This document shows, in pieces, positions 19,720 through 27,900 of a stretch of 64,000 bases of DNA. The position numbers and the translations under genes are program-made. Every line of letters starts with the position of its first letter. The first letter of the stretch is position 1. This stretch comes from Xanthobacter aminoxidans (lineage in GTDB: Bacteria > Pseudomonadota > Alphaproteobacteria > Rhizobiales > Xanthobacteraceae). Where the stretch lies: the NCBI RefSeq assembly GCF_023571765.1, contig NZ_JAMJXC010000001.1, forward strand, positions 124,001 to 188,000, in the 5' to 3' direction. The notes below the pieces were generated by a model, which saw only the letters and a program-made list of their open reading frames with translations, did not search any database and was not told where the DNA came from.

Positions 19720-20490
19720 ATGGCTTACGAGACGATCCTGTTGGAGGTGGACGAGCGGGTTGGCATCATCCGGCTGAACCGCCCGCAGGCGCTCAACGCG
19801 CTCAACGCCCAGCTCATCAACGAGCTGAACGCCGCCCTCGACGTGCTCGAGAACGACCGCGCCATCGGCTGCATCATCCTCACCGGCTCGGAGAAGGCCT
19901 TCGCCGCCGGCGCCGACATCAAGGCGATGCAGAGCTTCACCTATCCGGACACGTATCTCGACGACTACATCACCTCCTGGGAGCGCCTCTCGCGCACCCG
20001 CAAGCCGGTGATCGCGGCGGTGGCCGGCTTCGCGCTGGGCGGCGGCTGCGAGCTTGCCATGATGTGCGACTTCATCCTCGCCGCCGACACCGCGAAGTTC
20101 GGCCAGCCGGAGATCAAGCTCGGCGTCATGCCCGGCTCGGGCGGCACCCAGCGCCTGACGCGTTTCGTCGGCAAGTCCAAGGCCATGGAGATGTGCCTCA
20201 CCGGACGGCTGATGGATGCGGTGGAAGCCGAGCGCTCCGGCCTCGTCTCGCGCATCATCCCCGCCGCCGAGCTGATGACCGAGGCGCTGAAGGTCGCCAA
20301 GGTCATCGCCGGCATGTCGCTGCCGATCGCGATGCAGACCAAGGAGGCGGTGAACCGCTCCTACGAGACGTCCCTTGCCGAGGGCATCCGCTTCGAGCGC
20401 CGGGTGTTCCAGTCCCAGTTCGGCCTCGCCCACCAGCAGGAAGGCATGAGCGCCTTCATCGAAAAGCGCCCGCCCAACTTCAAGGGCTGA
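19720..20490 (+). CDS. Enoyl-CoA hydratase (crotonase family)
   Basis: 256 residues, preceded by the strong site AGGAGGAGACGAGG. Crotonase signatures are [11 protein letters not shown] (oxyanion hole), [15 protein letters not shown] and the catalytic Glu in [19 protein letters not shown]. Acts in fatty-acid or amino-acid beta-oxidation. Follows mutM in the same direction, as in many Hyphomicrobiales. A GC-rich hairpin follows the stop. Confidence 0.93.
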   Translation: MAYETILLEVDERVGIIRLNRPQALNALNAQLINELNAALDVLENDRAIGCIILTGSEKAFAAGADIKAMQSFTYPDTYLDDYITSWERLSRTRKPVIAAVAGFALGGGCELAMMCDFILAADTAKFGQPEIKLGVMPGSGGTQRLTRFVGKSKAMEMCLTGRLMDAVEAERSGLVSRIIPAAELMTEALKVAKVIAGMSLPIAMQTKEAVNRSYETSLAEGIRFERRVFQSQFGLAHQQEGMSAFIEKRPPNFKG

Positions 20491-20497
20491 CGCAGAC

Positions 20498-20526
20498 GCG
20501 GGTGCCGCCCCACCGGCCGCACCCGC
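20498..20526 (+). terminator. Hairpin after the enoyl-CoA hydratase gene
   Basis: Perfect 8-bp inverted repeat GCGGGTGC / GCACCCGC with a 13-base loop, 8 bp behind the stop, followed by a pyrimidine run (CTTCCCCATCTTTCC) rather than pure T. Plausible weak terminator isolating the tRNA gene promoter. Confidence 0.5.
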
Positions 20527-20563
20527 CTTCCCCATCTTTCCGCGACAGAGCGCAAGGAGCGTG

Positions 20564-20592
20564 TTGACAAGCAAGCCGCACCCCCTCTATGT
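20564..20592 (+). promoter_or_regulatory. Sigma-70 type promoter of the tRNA-Leu gene
   Basis: Consensus -35 TTGACA at 20564-20569, a 17-bp spacer, then CTATGT at 20587-20592. The tRNA begins 32 bp after the -10 box, leaving a short leader. This is the clearest housekeeping promoter in the window. Confidence 0.8.
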
Positions 20593-20624
20593 GTCGCGCT
20601 CCGATCCGGCCCCAACCGGACGGG

Positions 20625-20709
20625 GCCCAGGTGGCGGAATTGGTAGACGCGCTGGTTTCAGGTACCAGTGGTGAAAGCCGTGGAGGTTCGAGTCCTCTCC
20701 TGGGCACCA
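20625..20709 (+). tRNA. tRNA-Leu, anticodon CAG
   Basis: 85 nt including encoded CCA. Acceptor stem GCCCAGG pairs with CCTGGGC; D-arm GGCGGAATTGGTAGACGC; anticodon stem CTGGT/ACCAG encloses TTCAGGT, so the anticodon is CAG (20659-20661); a long variable arm typical of class II tRNAs follows; T-arm GGTTCGAGTCC. Reads CUG. Its 3' end is the integration target of the island that follows. Confidence 0.97.
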
Positions 20710-20727
20710 TTTACCCTTCCGGGTAGG
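20694..20727 (+). repeat. Left attachment repeat (tRNA 3' end and flank)
   Basis: CCTCTCCTGGGCACCATT followed by TACCCTTCCGGGTAG. It holds the last 16 bases of tRNA-Leu, so the tRNA stays intact after integration. The copy at 30282 is identical except for one missing G in CTGGGCACC. Confidence 0.85.
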
Positions 20728-20780
20728 TCCCAAAAGCTCCGAAAACCCTTACAAACACTCAATTCTCCGGTCCAGTAGGT

Positions 20781-20860
20781 TCCGGGGGTGTCTGGGGGTA
20801 TCCGTTGGCAGCCGGCAAATTTGGGGGTATTTTTGGGGGTATCGGAAACGTACCCCCATT
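20781..20860 (+). repeat. GGGGGTAT direct repeats, probable integrase arm sites (left)
   Basis: TGGGGGTAT occurs at 20793, 20822 and 20834, a related GGGGGTG at 20783, and the reverse form ACCCCCA at 20852, all between the attachment repeat and the integrase start. The same word recurs just inside the right end (30201, 30213) and in the second integration end (30380, 30409). Tyrosine integrases use such short arm repeats beside the core. The binding role is inferred. Confidence 0.65.
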
Positions 20861-20874
20861 GAGGGCGACCCCCC

Positions 20875-22095
20875 ATGCCCCTGACCGACACGGCCATCCG
20901 CGCGGCCAAGGCCGGCGACAAGCCCTATAAGCTGGCGGACGGTGGCGGTCTCTATCTCCTGGTGAACCCGACCGGCTCCCGCCTCTGGCGGTTGAAGTAC
21001 CGCATCGAGGGCAAGGAGAAACTCCTCGCCATAGGCCCCTATCCCGATGTGACGCTCGCCAAGGCGCGGGAGCGGCGCGACGACGCCAAGAAGGCGATCA
21101 TCGACGGCGCTGACCCCTCCGCCCTCAAGAAGCAGTCGCGGGAGGAGGCGAAAGCGGCGCCGACCAACACCTTCCGCGCGGTGGCCGAGGAACACCTCGC
21201 CAAGCTGGAGCGCGAGGGGCTTGCCGATATCACGCTGGGGAAGCGGCGTTGGCTGCTTGGGTTCGCATACCCCCATTTCGGGGACCGGGATATCGGCGGT
21301 GTCAGCTCGGCCGACGTGCTGGTGGCGCTGCGGGAGATCGAGGCCAAGGGCCACCATGAGACGGCGCGGCGGATGCGCTCTGTCGTCGGCTCGGTTTTCC
21401 GCTACGCCATAGCCACCGCCCGAATCGAGAACGACCCGACCTTCGCCCTGCGCGGCGCCCTGACCACGCCGAAGGTGCAGCACCGATCCGCTGTCACCAC
21501 TGCGACCGAGCTGGGCAAGCTCCTCAAGGCTATCGACGGATATCGAGGCCAGCCGGCGACACGCGCCGCGCTGCGGCTTATGCCGCTGCTGTTCCCCCGT
21601 CCCGGCGAGCTGCGCGCGGCGCGGTGGTCCGAATTCGACCTCGACAAGGCCGTTTGGTCCATTCCGGCCGAACGCATGAAGATGCGCCGGCCCCACCGCA
21701 TCCCGCTTCCCCCGCAGGCGGTGGCCATCCTCCGCGAGCTTCACGCGGTGACGGCGGAGGACGATTTCGCCTTCCCCTGCATCGGCGCGGCGAAGAAGCC
21801 GATCAGCGAGAACACCCTCAACTTCGCCCTGCGCCGTCTCGGCTTCGGCCCAGATATCGCCACCGCCCACGGCTTCCGCGCCACCGCCTCGACACTCTTG
21901 AACGAGAGCGGGCGGTGGAATCCCGACGCCATCGAGCGCCAGCTCGCCCATGCGGAGAACAATGAGGTGCGCCGGGCGTACCTGAGAGGCGAGCATTGGG
22001 AGGAGCGGGTGCGGATGATGGCGTGGTGGGCGGATCATCTGGACGGGCTGCGGGAAAGTGAGGAGGCCTCAGCCCGCCCATTGTGCACGGGCTGA
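20875..22095 (+). CDS. P4-type tyrosine integrase of the island
   Basis: 406 residues. The N-terminal DUF4102-type arm-binding domain (LTDTAIRAAKAGDKPYKLAD, then GGGLYLLVNPTGSRLWRLKY) is typical of integrases that enter tRNA genes. The catalytic domain shows RPGELRAARWSEFD (Arg), HGFRATASTLLNE (His/Arg) and LAHAENNEVRRAYLRGEHW with the nucleophilic Tyr. It lies 166 bp from the tRNA and points into the island. A second, truncated copy of its first ~95 codons lies at 30449. Confidence 0.95.
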   Translation: MPLTDTAIRAAKAGDKPYKLADGGGLYLLVNPTGSRLWRLKYRIEGKEKLLAIGPYPDVTLAKARERRDDAKKAIIDGADPSALKKQSREEAKAAPTNTFRAVAEEHLAKLEREGLADITLGKRRWLLGFAYPHFGDRDIGGVSSADVLVALREIEAKGHHETARRMRSVVGSVFRYAIATARIENDPTFALRGALTTPKVQHRSAVTTATELGKLLKAIDGYRGQPATRAALRLMPLLFPRPGELRAARWSEFDLDKAVWSIPAERMKMRRPHRIPLPPQAVAILRELHAVTAEDDFAFPCIGAAKKPISENTLNFALRRLGFGPDIATAHGFRATASTLLNESGRWNPDAIERQLAHAENNEVRRAYLRGEHWEERVRMMAWWADHLDGLRESEEASARPLCTG

Positions 22096-22130
22096 TGAAA
22101 TCCTCGGACGGCGCTGGACTGAGGGCCAAT

Positions 22131-22157
22131 TGATTCGACAATAAAACTAACGAATCA
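22131..22157. promoter_or_regulatory. Inverted repeat upstream of the 231-residue island gene
   Basis: TGATTCG, 13 AT-rich bases, CGAATCA: a perfect 7-bp dyad 16 bp before the start at 22173. Could be an operator or a leader hairpin. No regulator can be assigned from sequence. Confidence 0.35.
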
Positions 22158-22172
22158 GTCCGCAGGTGCACT

Positions 22173-22868
22173 ATGTCCGGCCGGTCCAGATGGCGGCTCG
22201 CCAAGTCGCTAACCATCTATCAAGCAGCGCTTCTCATCGAAGGTTATGACCCAGCCAAATTTGAGGATTCGTCGCCATACAATTGGCATCCCGATATTAA
22301 GAATAAGACGGCCGCAGTTATTCATGCGCTTCGAAGTGCGAGTGAAGATGGAACAATAAAACTGGCAAAAGAGTTTCGTACTGGCGAGTTCGAGGAATAT
22401 CTCGATCTAGATCGCAGTCTGATGCGGGTAGACGATATTCGTTCATGGTTGGAAGCAGCCGGTTTCAAGGATGGGTTTTTTGTACCCATCGAAGAAGAGG
22501 ATGATGGGCCGGGTGACTTCTTCAGTCCCTACTACGCGCCGAAACTAGCGGCTGCGAATGATGCCTGGAAGGCCGTTACGTCGGATAAGAAATGGCTTCG
22601 AGGACGCTCGCCAAAAAAGGCGATCGAGCTTTGGTTGAAAGAGAACGCGGCCCGATACGGACTGCTGAACAAAGACGGAACGCCAAATGCCACCGGGATC
22701 GAGGAAATAGCCAAGGTAGCGAACTGGAAACCAGCGGGCGGCGCCCCAACCACCCCCAAGGATCGCCGCGAACATGGGGGAGGGTTCGGAACAACGGTCC
22801 CCCCTCTTTCGACAAGCGAAGGGGCGGGTTCGTTCAGTTCCGACCTAGACGACGACATCCCCTTCTAG
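22173..22868 (+). CDS. Hypothetical island protein, 231 residues
   Basis: Begins MSGRSRWRLAKSLTIYQAALLIEGYDP, an N-terminal helical motif often seen in proteins of integrative elements. It continues with acidic and aromatic stretches (VDDIRSWLEAAGF; VPIEEEDDGPGDFFSPYY), a Lys-rich basic helix (KKWLRGRSPKKAIELWLKEN) and a disordered acidic tail (SSDLDDDIPF). No catalytic motif or membrane segment is visible. Codon use is much more AT-rich than the chromosomal genes, a sign of transfer. Function unknown. Confidence 0.75.
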   Translation: MSGRSRWRLAKSLTIYQAALLIEGYDPAKFEDSSPYNWHPDIKNKTAAVIHALRSASEDGTIKLAKEFRTGEFEEYLDLDRSLMRVDDIRSWLEAAGFKDGFFVPIEEEDDGPGDFFSPYYAPKLAAANDAWKAVTSDKKWLRGRSPKKAIELWLKENAARYGLLNKDGTPNATGIEEIAKVANWKPAGGAPTTPKDRREHGGGFGTTVPPLSTSEGAGSFSSDLDDDIPF

Positions 22869-22973
22869 GTGACTTTGGGTCGGGTTAGGGTTCGCTTAGT
22901 GCATTGAGCAGGCATCCTTTTTTCAAATTCGCCCGGCTATTTTAACGTCCGCGTCGCGCCCATCCTTCCATTC

Positions 22974-23213
22974 ATGTCCACTCGGACCCGGATGGAGCCA
23001 ATGAACGCGAACGATACGACGACCCGCCCCTCTCTCCTGCGCCTGGAGGCCGTGAAGGCCCGTACCTGCCTCAGCCGCAGCACCATCTACGCCTATATGC
23101 GGGAGGGGCGCTTTCCCCAGCCGGTGGCCCTGACCGAGCGGTGCGTTGCCTGGATCGAGGCGGAGATTGACGGCTGGATTGCCGACCGCATCGCGACGGG
23201 GCGGCGGGGGTGA
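22974..23213 (+). CDS. AlpA-family phage regulatory protein (excisionase-like)
   Basis: 79 residues; internal ATGs at 22992 and 23001 are possible starts and no site is clearly preferred. The MerR-like winged helix is diagnostic: LEAVKARTCLSRSTIYAYMREGRFPQPVAL followed by WIEAEIDGWIADRIA. AlpA proteins control integrase expression or act as excisionases in P4-type islands. The next gene starts inside its stop region. Confidence 0.85.
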   Translation: MSTRTRMEPMNANDTTTRPSLLRLEAVKARTCLSRSTIYAYMREGRFPQPVALTERCVAWIEAEIDGWIADRIATGRRG

Positions 23214-23701
23214 AGGGAATGCGCGCCCGCAAGCCGCGCCGGTGCTCTCCGCAGAAGGTGAAGCAGGGCACCACCTATGAAGTGGCCGAGGTTGCCAAGC
23301 TCCTCGGCATCCACCGCAACACCGTGCGGCGGTGGCTCAAGGAGGGGCTGGGGGCGATCGATGACCGGCGCCCCCTCCTGATCCATGGCTCGGCCCTCAG
23401 GGCCTTCCTCGCCAAGCGGCGGGAGAGCCGGCGCCACACATGCCGCCCCGGCGAGTTCTATTGCTTTCGCTGCCGGGTGCCGCGCGCGCCTTGGGGCGGG
23501 ACGGCTGACCTCTCATTCCGCAATGAGAAGGTCGCGCGCCTTGCTGCCCTCTGCGCCTCCTGCGGAACCCCCATGCACCGCACCGTGCGGCGGGCCGACC
23601 TGCCGGCCCTCGGCGCCCTGATCGATCTGCACAGGCTGGCGCCGGAACGAATGAATGGGTGTTCCGACCCCAATGCAAACCGTGCTTTCGAGGAGGTGTA
23701 A
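23210..23701 (+). CDS. Helix-turn-helix / zinc-ribbon protein
   Basis: 163 residues from a GTG overlapping the previous stop, or 160 from ATG 23219. The N-terminus is an excisionase/MerR-type HTH (YEVAEVAKLLGIHRNTVRRWLKEGL). A Cys4 zinc ribbon follows: CFRC at ~residues 84-87 and CASC at ~114-117. A GAGGAGGT site just before its stop serves the next gene, a tyrosine recombinase, so the two are coupled. The pair may form a recombination module in which this protein guides or regulates the recombinase; this is inference. Confidence 0.75.
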   Translation: MKGMRARKPRRCSPQKVKQGTTYEVAEVAKLLGIHRNTVRRWLKEGLGAIDDRRPLLIHGSALRAFLAKRRESRRHTCRPGEFYCFRCRVPRAPWGGTADLSFRNEKVARLAALCASCGTPMHRTVRRADLPALGALIDLHRLAPERMNGCSDPNANRAFEEV

Positions 23702-23705
23702 CGCG

Positions 23706-24815
23706 ATGACGAGACTGAACCCGTCCAATGAGCGCCTGAAGCGGGACTATATCCGCTATCTGAAGGAAGCCAAGGGCAAGAGCGAGGCGACGCTCGATGC
23801 CGTGCGCAAGGCCCTCGCACGCTATGAGGCGTACACGGCTGCGAAGGACTTCAAGACCTTCCGGCGCGAGCAGGCTATGGGCTTCAAGGCGCGGCTTGCC
23901 GAGACCGAAGGCGTGCGCACCGGCGAGGCCTTGAGCGCATCCACGCAGGCCACCACGCTCACCGCGCTGAAGGAGTTCTTCACCTGGCTGTCGTGGCAGC
24001 CCGGCTTCAAGTCCAAGGTCCACATGGCGGATATCGATTATCTGTCGCCGTCGAACAAGGATGCGGCGCGAGCCAAGGCGGCGAAGCTGCGGGCCTTCCC
24101 CAGCCTCGAACTGGTGCGTGCGACCGTTGCCGCCATGCCGGAAGAAACCGTGATCGAGCGCCGCAATCGCGCCCTGGTCGCTTTCACGCTCCTGACCGGC
24201 ATCCGCGACCGCGCGCTGGTGTCGCTGTCGCTCGGCCATCTGGACACGTCCGGCAAGACACCGGTGGTGGCGCAGGACCCCAACAGCGTCGAGACCAAAT
24301 TCGCGAAGGCCATCGTCACCTATTTCTTCCCGGTGGGCGACGACCTCGCCGATATCGCGCTCGCCTGGATCGAGGAATTGCGCAAGGTCCACCTGTTCGG
24401 CCCGGCCGACCCGCTCTTCCCCCGCACGCGGATGGGCCTTGGCGAGGATGGCGGCTTTGCGCCGGTGGGCATCGAGCGGGAGCACTGGAGCAATGCCTCG
24501 CCGGTGCGGGAGATTTTCCGCAAGGCCTTCGAGCGCGCGGGCCTGCCCTATTTCCCGCCCCACTCCTTCCGCCACACCCTCGGCCATCTGGCGCAGACCA
24601 TGTGCCGGACCCCGGAGGAACTGAAGGCCTGGAGCCAGAACCTCGGCCACGAACACATCGCCACCACGCTCACGTCGTATGGCCGAATCGATCCCCACCG
24701 GCAGGGGGAGGTGATGGGGCGGATGGGAGCGCAAGCCCCCAGCAGCGACGATGATACGCTGGCGCAGATCGGCGCCTTGCTGGCCAAACGAAGAGGTGGC
24801 GATTTGGTCGCCTAG
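23706..24815 (+). CDS. Second tyrosine recombinase of the island
   Basis: 369 residues, start ATG 23706 with GAGGAGGT upstream. The core-binding domain opens KRDYIRYLKEAKGKSEATLD. Catalytic signatures are TGIRDRALVSLSL (Arg), PPHSFRHTLGHLAQ (His-x-x-Arg) and LGHEHIATTLTSYGRI (Tyr). Not related in length or N-terminal domain to the P4-type integrase at the island edge. It may move an internal cassette, or be a relic of a nested insertion; no flanking repeats were recognised. Confidence 0.9.
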   Translation: MTRLNPSNERLKRDYIRYLKEAKGKSEATLDAVRKALARYEAYTAAKDFKTFRREQAMGFKARLAETEGVRTGEALSASTQATTLTALKEFFTWLSWQPGFKSKVHMADIDYLSPSNKDAARAKAAKLRAFPSLELVRATVAAMPEETVIERRNRALVAFTLLTGIRDRALVSLSLGHLDTSGKTPVVAQDPNSVETKFAKAIVTYFFPVGDDLADIALAWIEELRKVHLFGPADPLFPRTRMGLGEDGGFAPVGIEREHWSNASPVREIFRKAFERAGLPYFPPHSFRHTLGHLAQTMCRTPEELKAWSQNLGHEHIATTLTSYGRIDPHRQGEVMGRMGAQAPSSDDDTLAQIGALLAKRRGGDLVA

Positions 24816-24900
24816 GTCCAGGCCTTGATTTAGAAGGGTTGGAGGCACCGGACCATAATGCGCTTTGCCGGTCGGGCGTCTGCGGGTATTGAGCGGGTTG

Positions 24901-27900
24901 ATGCAGGGGGAAGCCTTGTCCGATTCAGCTTCGTTCATTTCCGGCGCGCTGTTCACGACCGACTACCTCGCGGACGCGATTAAGCATACTGAAGCCTATC
25001 GCTCCGTTGACGCTGCCAGCCTTCGCGCCCGTTTGGCCGAAATCGCTGTTCCGTTCCCTAAGAGCATCCGAACCAACGAAAGCCAGACTGAAGACGACTT
25101 CATATGGCCTGTGCTCGGTGCCCTTGGCTGGTCCGATAGCCTCCGGCAACAGAATCTGACCGCCAGCGGTCGCGACGATGTACCCGACGGGCTCTTGTTC
25201 GCCGACGCCGCATCGAAGGTGGCGGCCAACGCACAGGCCGAACAATGGAGGCGTTATGCGCATGGCCTCTGCGTCGTGGAGTGCAAGCGGTGGGCTCGGC
25301 CCCTCGACCGCGCATCAGGTAAGGATGAGACCACCGCGCCGTCAACGCAGATGTTGCGATATCTGCGACGCATCGACGACTTGACCAGTGGCCGTCTGCG
25401 TTGGGGTATCCTTACCAACGGTTCGCGGTGGCGGCTCTACTGGGCTGGTGCGCGTTCGGTGTCGGAACAGTTTCTGGAGATCGACCTTGCCCGCGTCCTC
25501 GCACTCGATGGTGCTGACCTCTTCGCCAGCGATGCGGACCGCGAGCATTGGCTGCGGGTGTTTGCCGTTCTGTTCTCGCGTGAAGCGTTCCTCGGCACAG
25601 GTGTCGATCGGCGAACTTTCCACGAGCGCGCCCGCGCCGATGCGGCCTTCTATGAGGAAAAGGTTGCCTCTAGCCTGTCGGAGCTGGTGTTCACCACCGT
25701 CTTCCCCAACCTAGCCGGAGCCATCGCCGAAGCGGCACCGGACGCACCTCTAACCGAGGTGCGCGACACGGCGTTGGTGCTGCTCTATCGACTGCTGTTC
25801 CTGCTCTACGCTGAAGACCGCGCGCTGCTGCCGGTGAACGACAAACGCTATGATGACTATGCCCTGCGCAACTTGCGACTCGACGTGGGCAGGCGTGTGT
25901 CGAATGGTGATGCCTTCTCCACGAGCGCCACGCGCATCTTCGGGCATGTGGCGGACTTGGCGCGCATAATCGACCGAGGAGATACCAGCGTCGGCATTCC
26001 GCCCTATAACGGCGGCTTGTTCGCCGCCGACGGCACGCCGCTCCTGGGGCGGGTGCGCATCGCCGATGCCATCATGGCCGGGGCACTCGATGCCCTGTCC
26101 TATGAGCGTTCTACGGGTGAGCGGCGCTATATCAACTACCGGGACCTGTCAGTTCAGCAGCTCGGTTCCATCTATGAGCGATTGCTGGAGTTTGAGCTGA
26201 TCCGGAGAGAAGATGGTACGCTTTCGGTGCGGCCCAACCTTTTCGCCCGCAAGAATAGCGGGAGCTATTACACACCCGACGAACTGGTGGGCCTGATCCT
26301 TGCCCAGACGCTGGAGCCGCTGATCATAGAGCGGCTCGGCACCTTTCGCACGGCGCTCGCCGGGCTCGACCCGGAAGAGTCTGAAGCTGTGCGTCGCCGC
26401 GCATTACGCGAGGCAGACCCTGCCGAGGCGATCCTTAGGCTGCGCATCTGTGATCCGGCCATGGGCTCCGGCCACTTCCTCGTCAGCCTCGTGGACATGA
26501 TCGCCGACCATGTGCTCGACGCCATGGCGGAAGCCGCAGTGCTGGGGGGGGAACTCGGCTATGTCTCCCCACTGGCGGAGAAAATCGAGGACATCCGAAC
26601 CACCATCTTACGCAACGCCCGCGCGGCAAAATGGGCTGTCGACGAAGCCCAGCTCGACGACCGGCACATCGTTCGGCGTATGGTGCTCAAACGCTGCATC
26701 TATGGGGTGGACAAGAACCCCATGGCGGTAGAGCTGGCTAAGGTTGCCCTTTGGCTCCACACTTTTACCGTTGGCGCGCCCCTCTCCTTCATTGACCATC
26801 ATCTGCGCACGGGCGACAGTCTGTTCGGCCTGTGGGTGCGTGATGCCATCGACAAGGCGGCAGCGCGGGGCGGCGGCGAACTGCTCTATGCCGCCGCATT
26901 GAAGGAGGCACAGTCGGCGGCATCCGCCATGCAGGTGATCGAGCGGCTGGTGGACGTGGAGATTGCCGAGGCGCACCAATCCGCAGACACCTTCTTCGGC
27001 ATCAAGGCACAGGTGGCCCCGCTGGATGCCTTCGTCTCGTTCCTGCATGCCCTTGACTGGCTGGACTTGAAATCACGCGAAGATAAAGCGGCTGTGAGGG
27101 CTTGGCTTGACGGCCAGTTCGGCAACCCAATTGACATTGCTGGCGGCCGAGCGCAGCCGCAGTTCGGCCGCGTGCGGCGGGACGAGGGCGAACGTTTTGC
27201 CGCTATTCTGAAACGCGCCCACGCCTTGATTGCTGAGGAGCGATTCCTCAATTGGCAGATCGCCTTTCCTGGCGTGTGGTCGAACTGGGAAGGCCGGGAG
27301 CGTGATGGCGGGTTTGACGCGGTTGTGGGCAATCCGCCGTGGGACCGTATCAAGCTGCAACAGGTGGAATGGTTCGCAGCTCGCAAGCCAGAAATTGCGC
27401 TGGCGCAGCGGGCCTCTGACCGTGCCCGCATGATCGCAGCCCTAAAGGCCGAGGGTGCTCCGCTCTTTGCCGACTATGAAAAGGCCGAGGCGCGTGCAGC
27501 GGACACCGCCCGCGTCGCGCGCAAGTCGGGCCACTATCCATTTCTGGCAGGCGGCGATACGAATCTTAATTCGCTTTTCATTGAGCGCGCCCACGCGCTG
27601 GTAAAGCAGGAGGGTATGGTCGGCGTCCTGGTCCCTTCGGGTATCGCGTCGGACCAGAGTTCTGCTGCATTCTTCCGCCAAGTCACAAGTAATAGGCAGA
27701 TTCATGCGGTCATCGATTTTTTCAATCGCCGCTACGACGGTAGTTTATTCTTCCCAGATGTATATTACCGCTTCAAGTTTTGTGCCTATGTCGCAGGAGG
27801 CGAAGCTCGGACGTTCAAGGAGGCGTCGTACGGATTTTTCATCCGTGAGCTTGCAGAGATTGAAAATCCTGATCGCGTGTTTGCTTTAACCGCTGATGAG

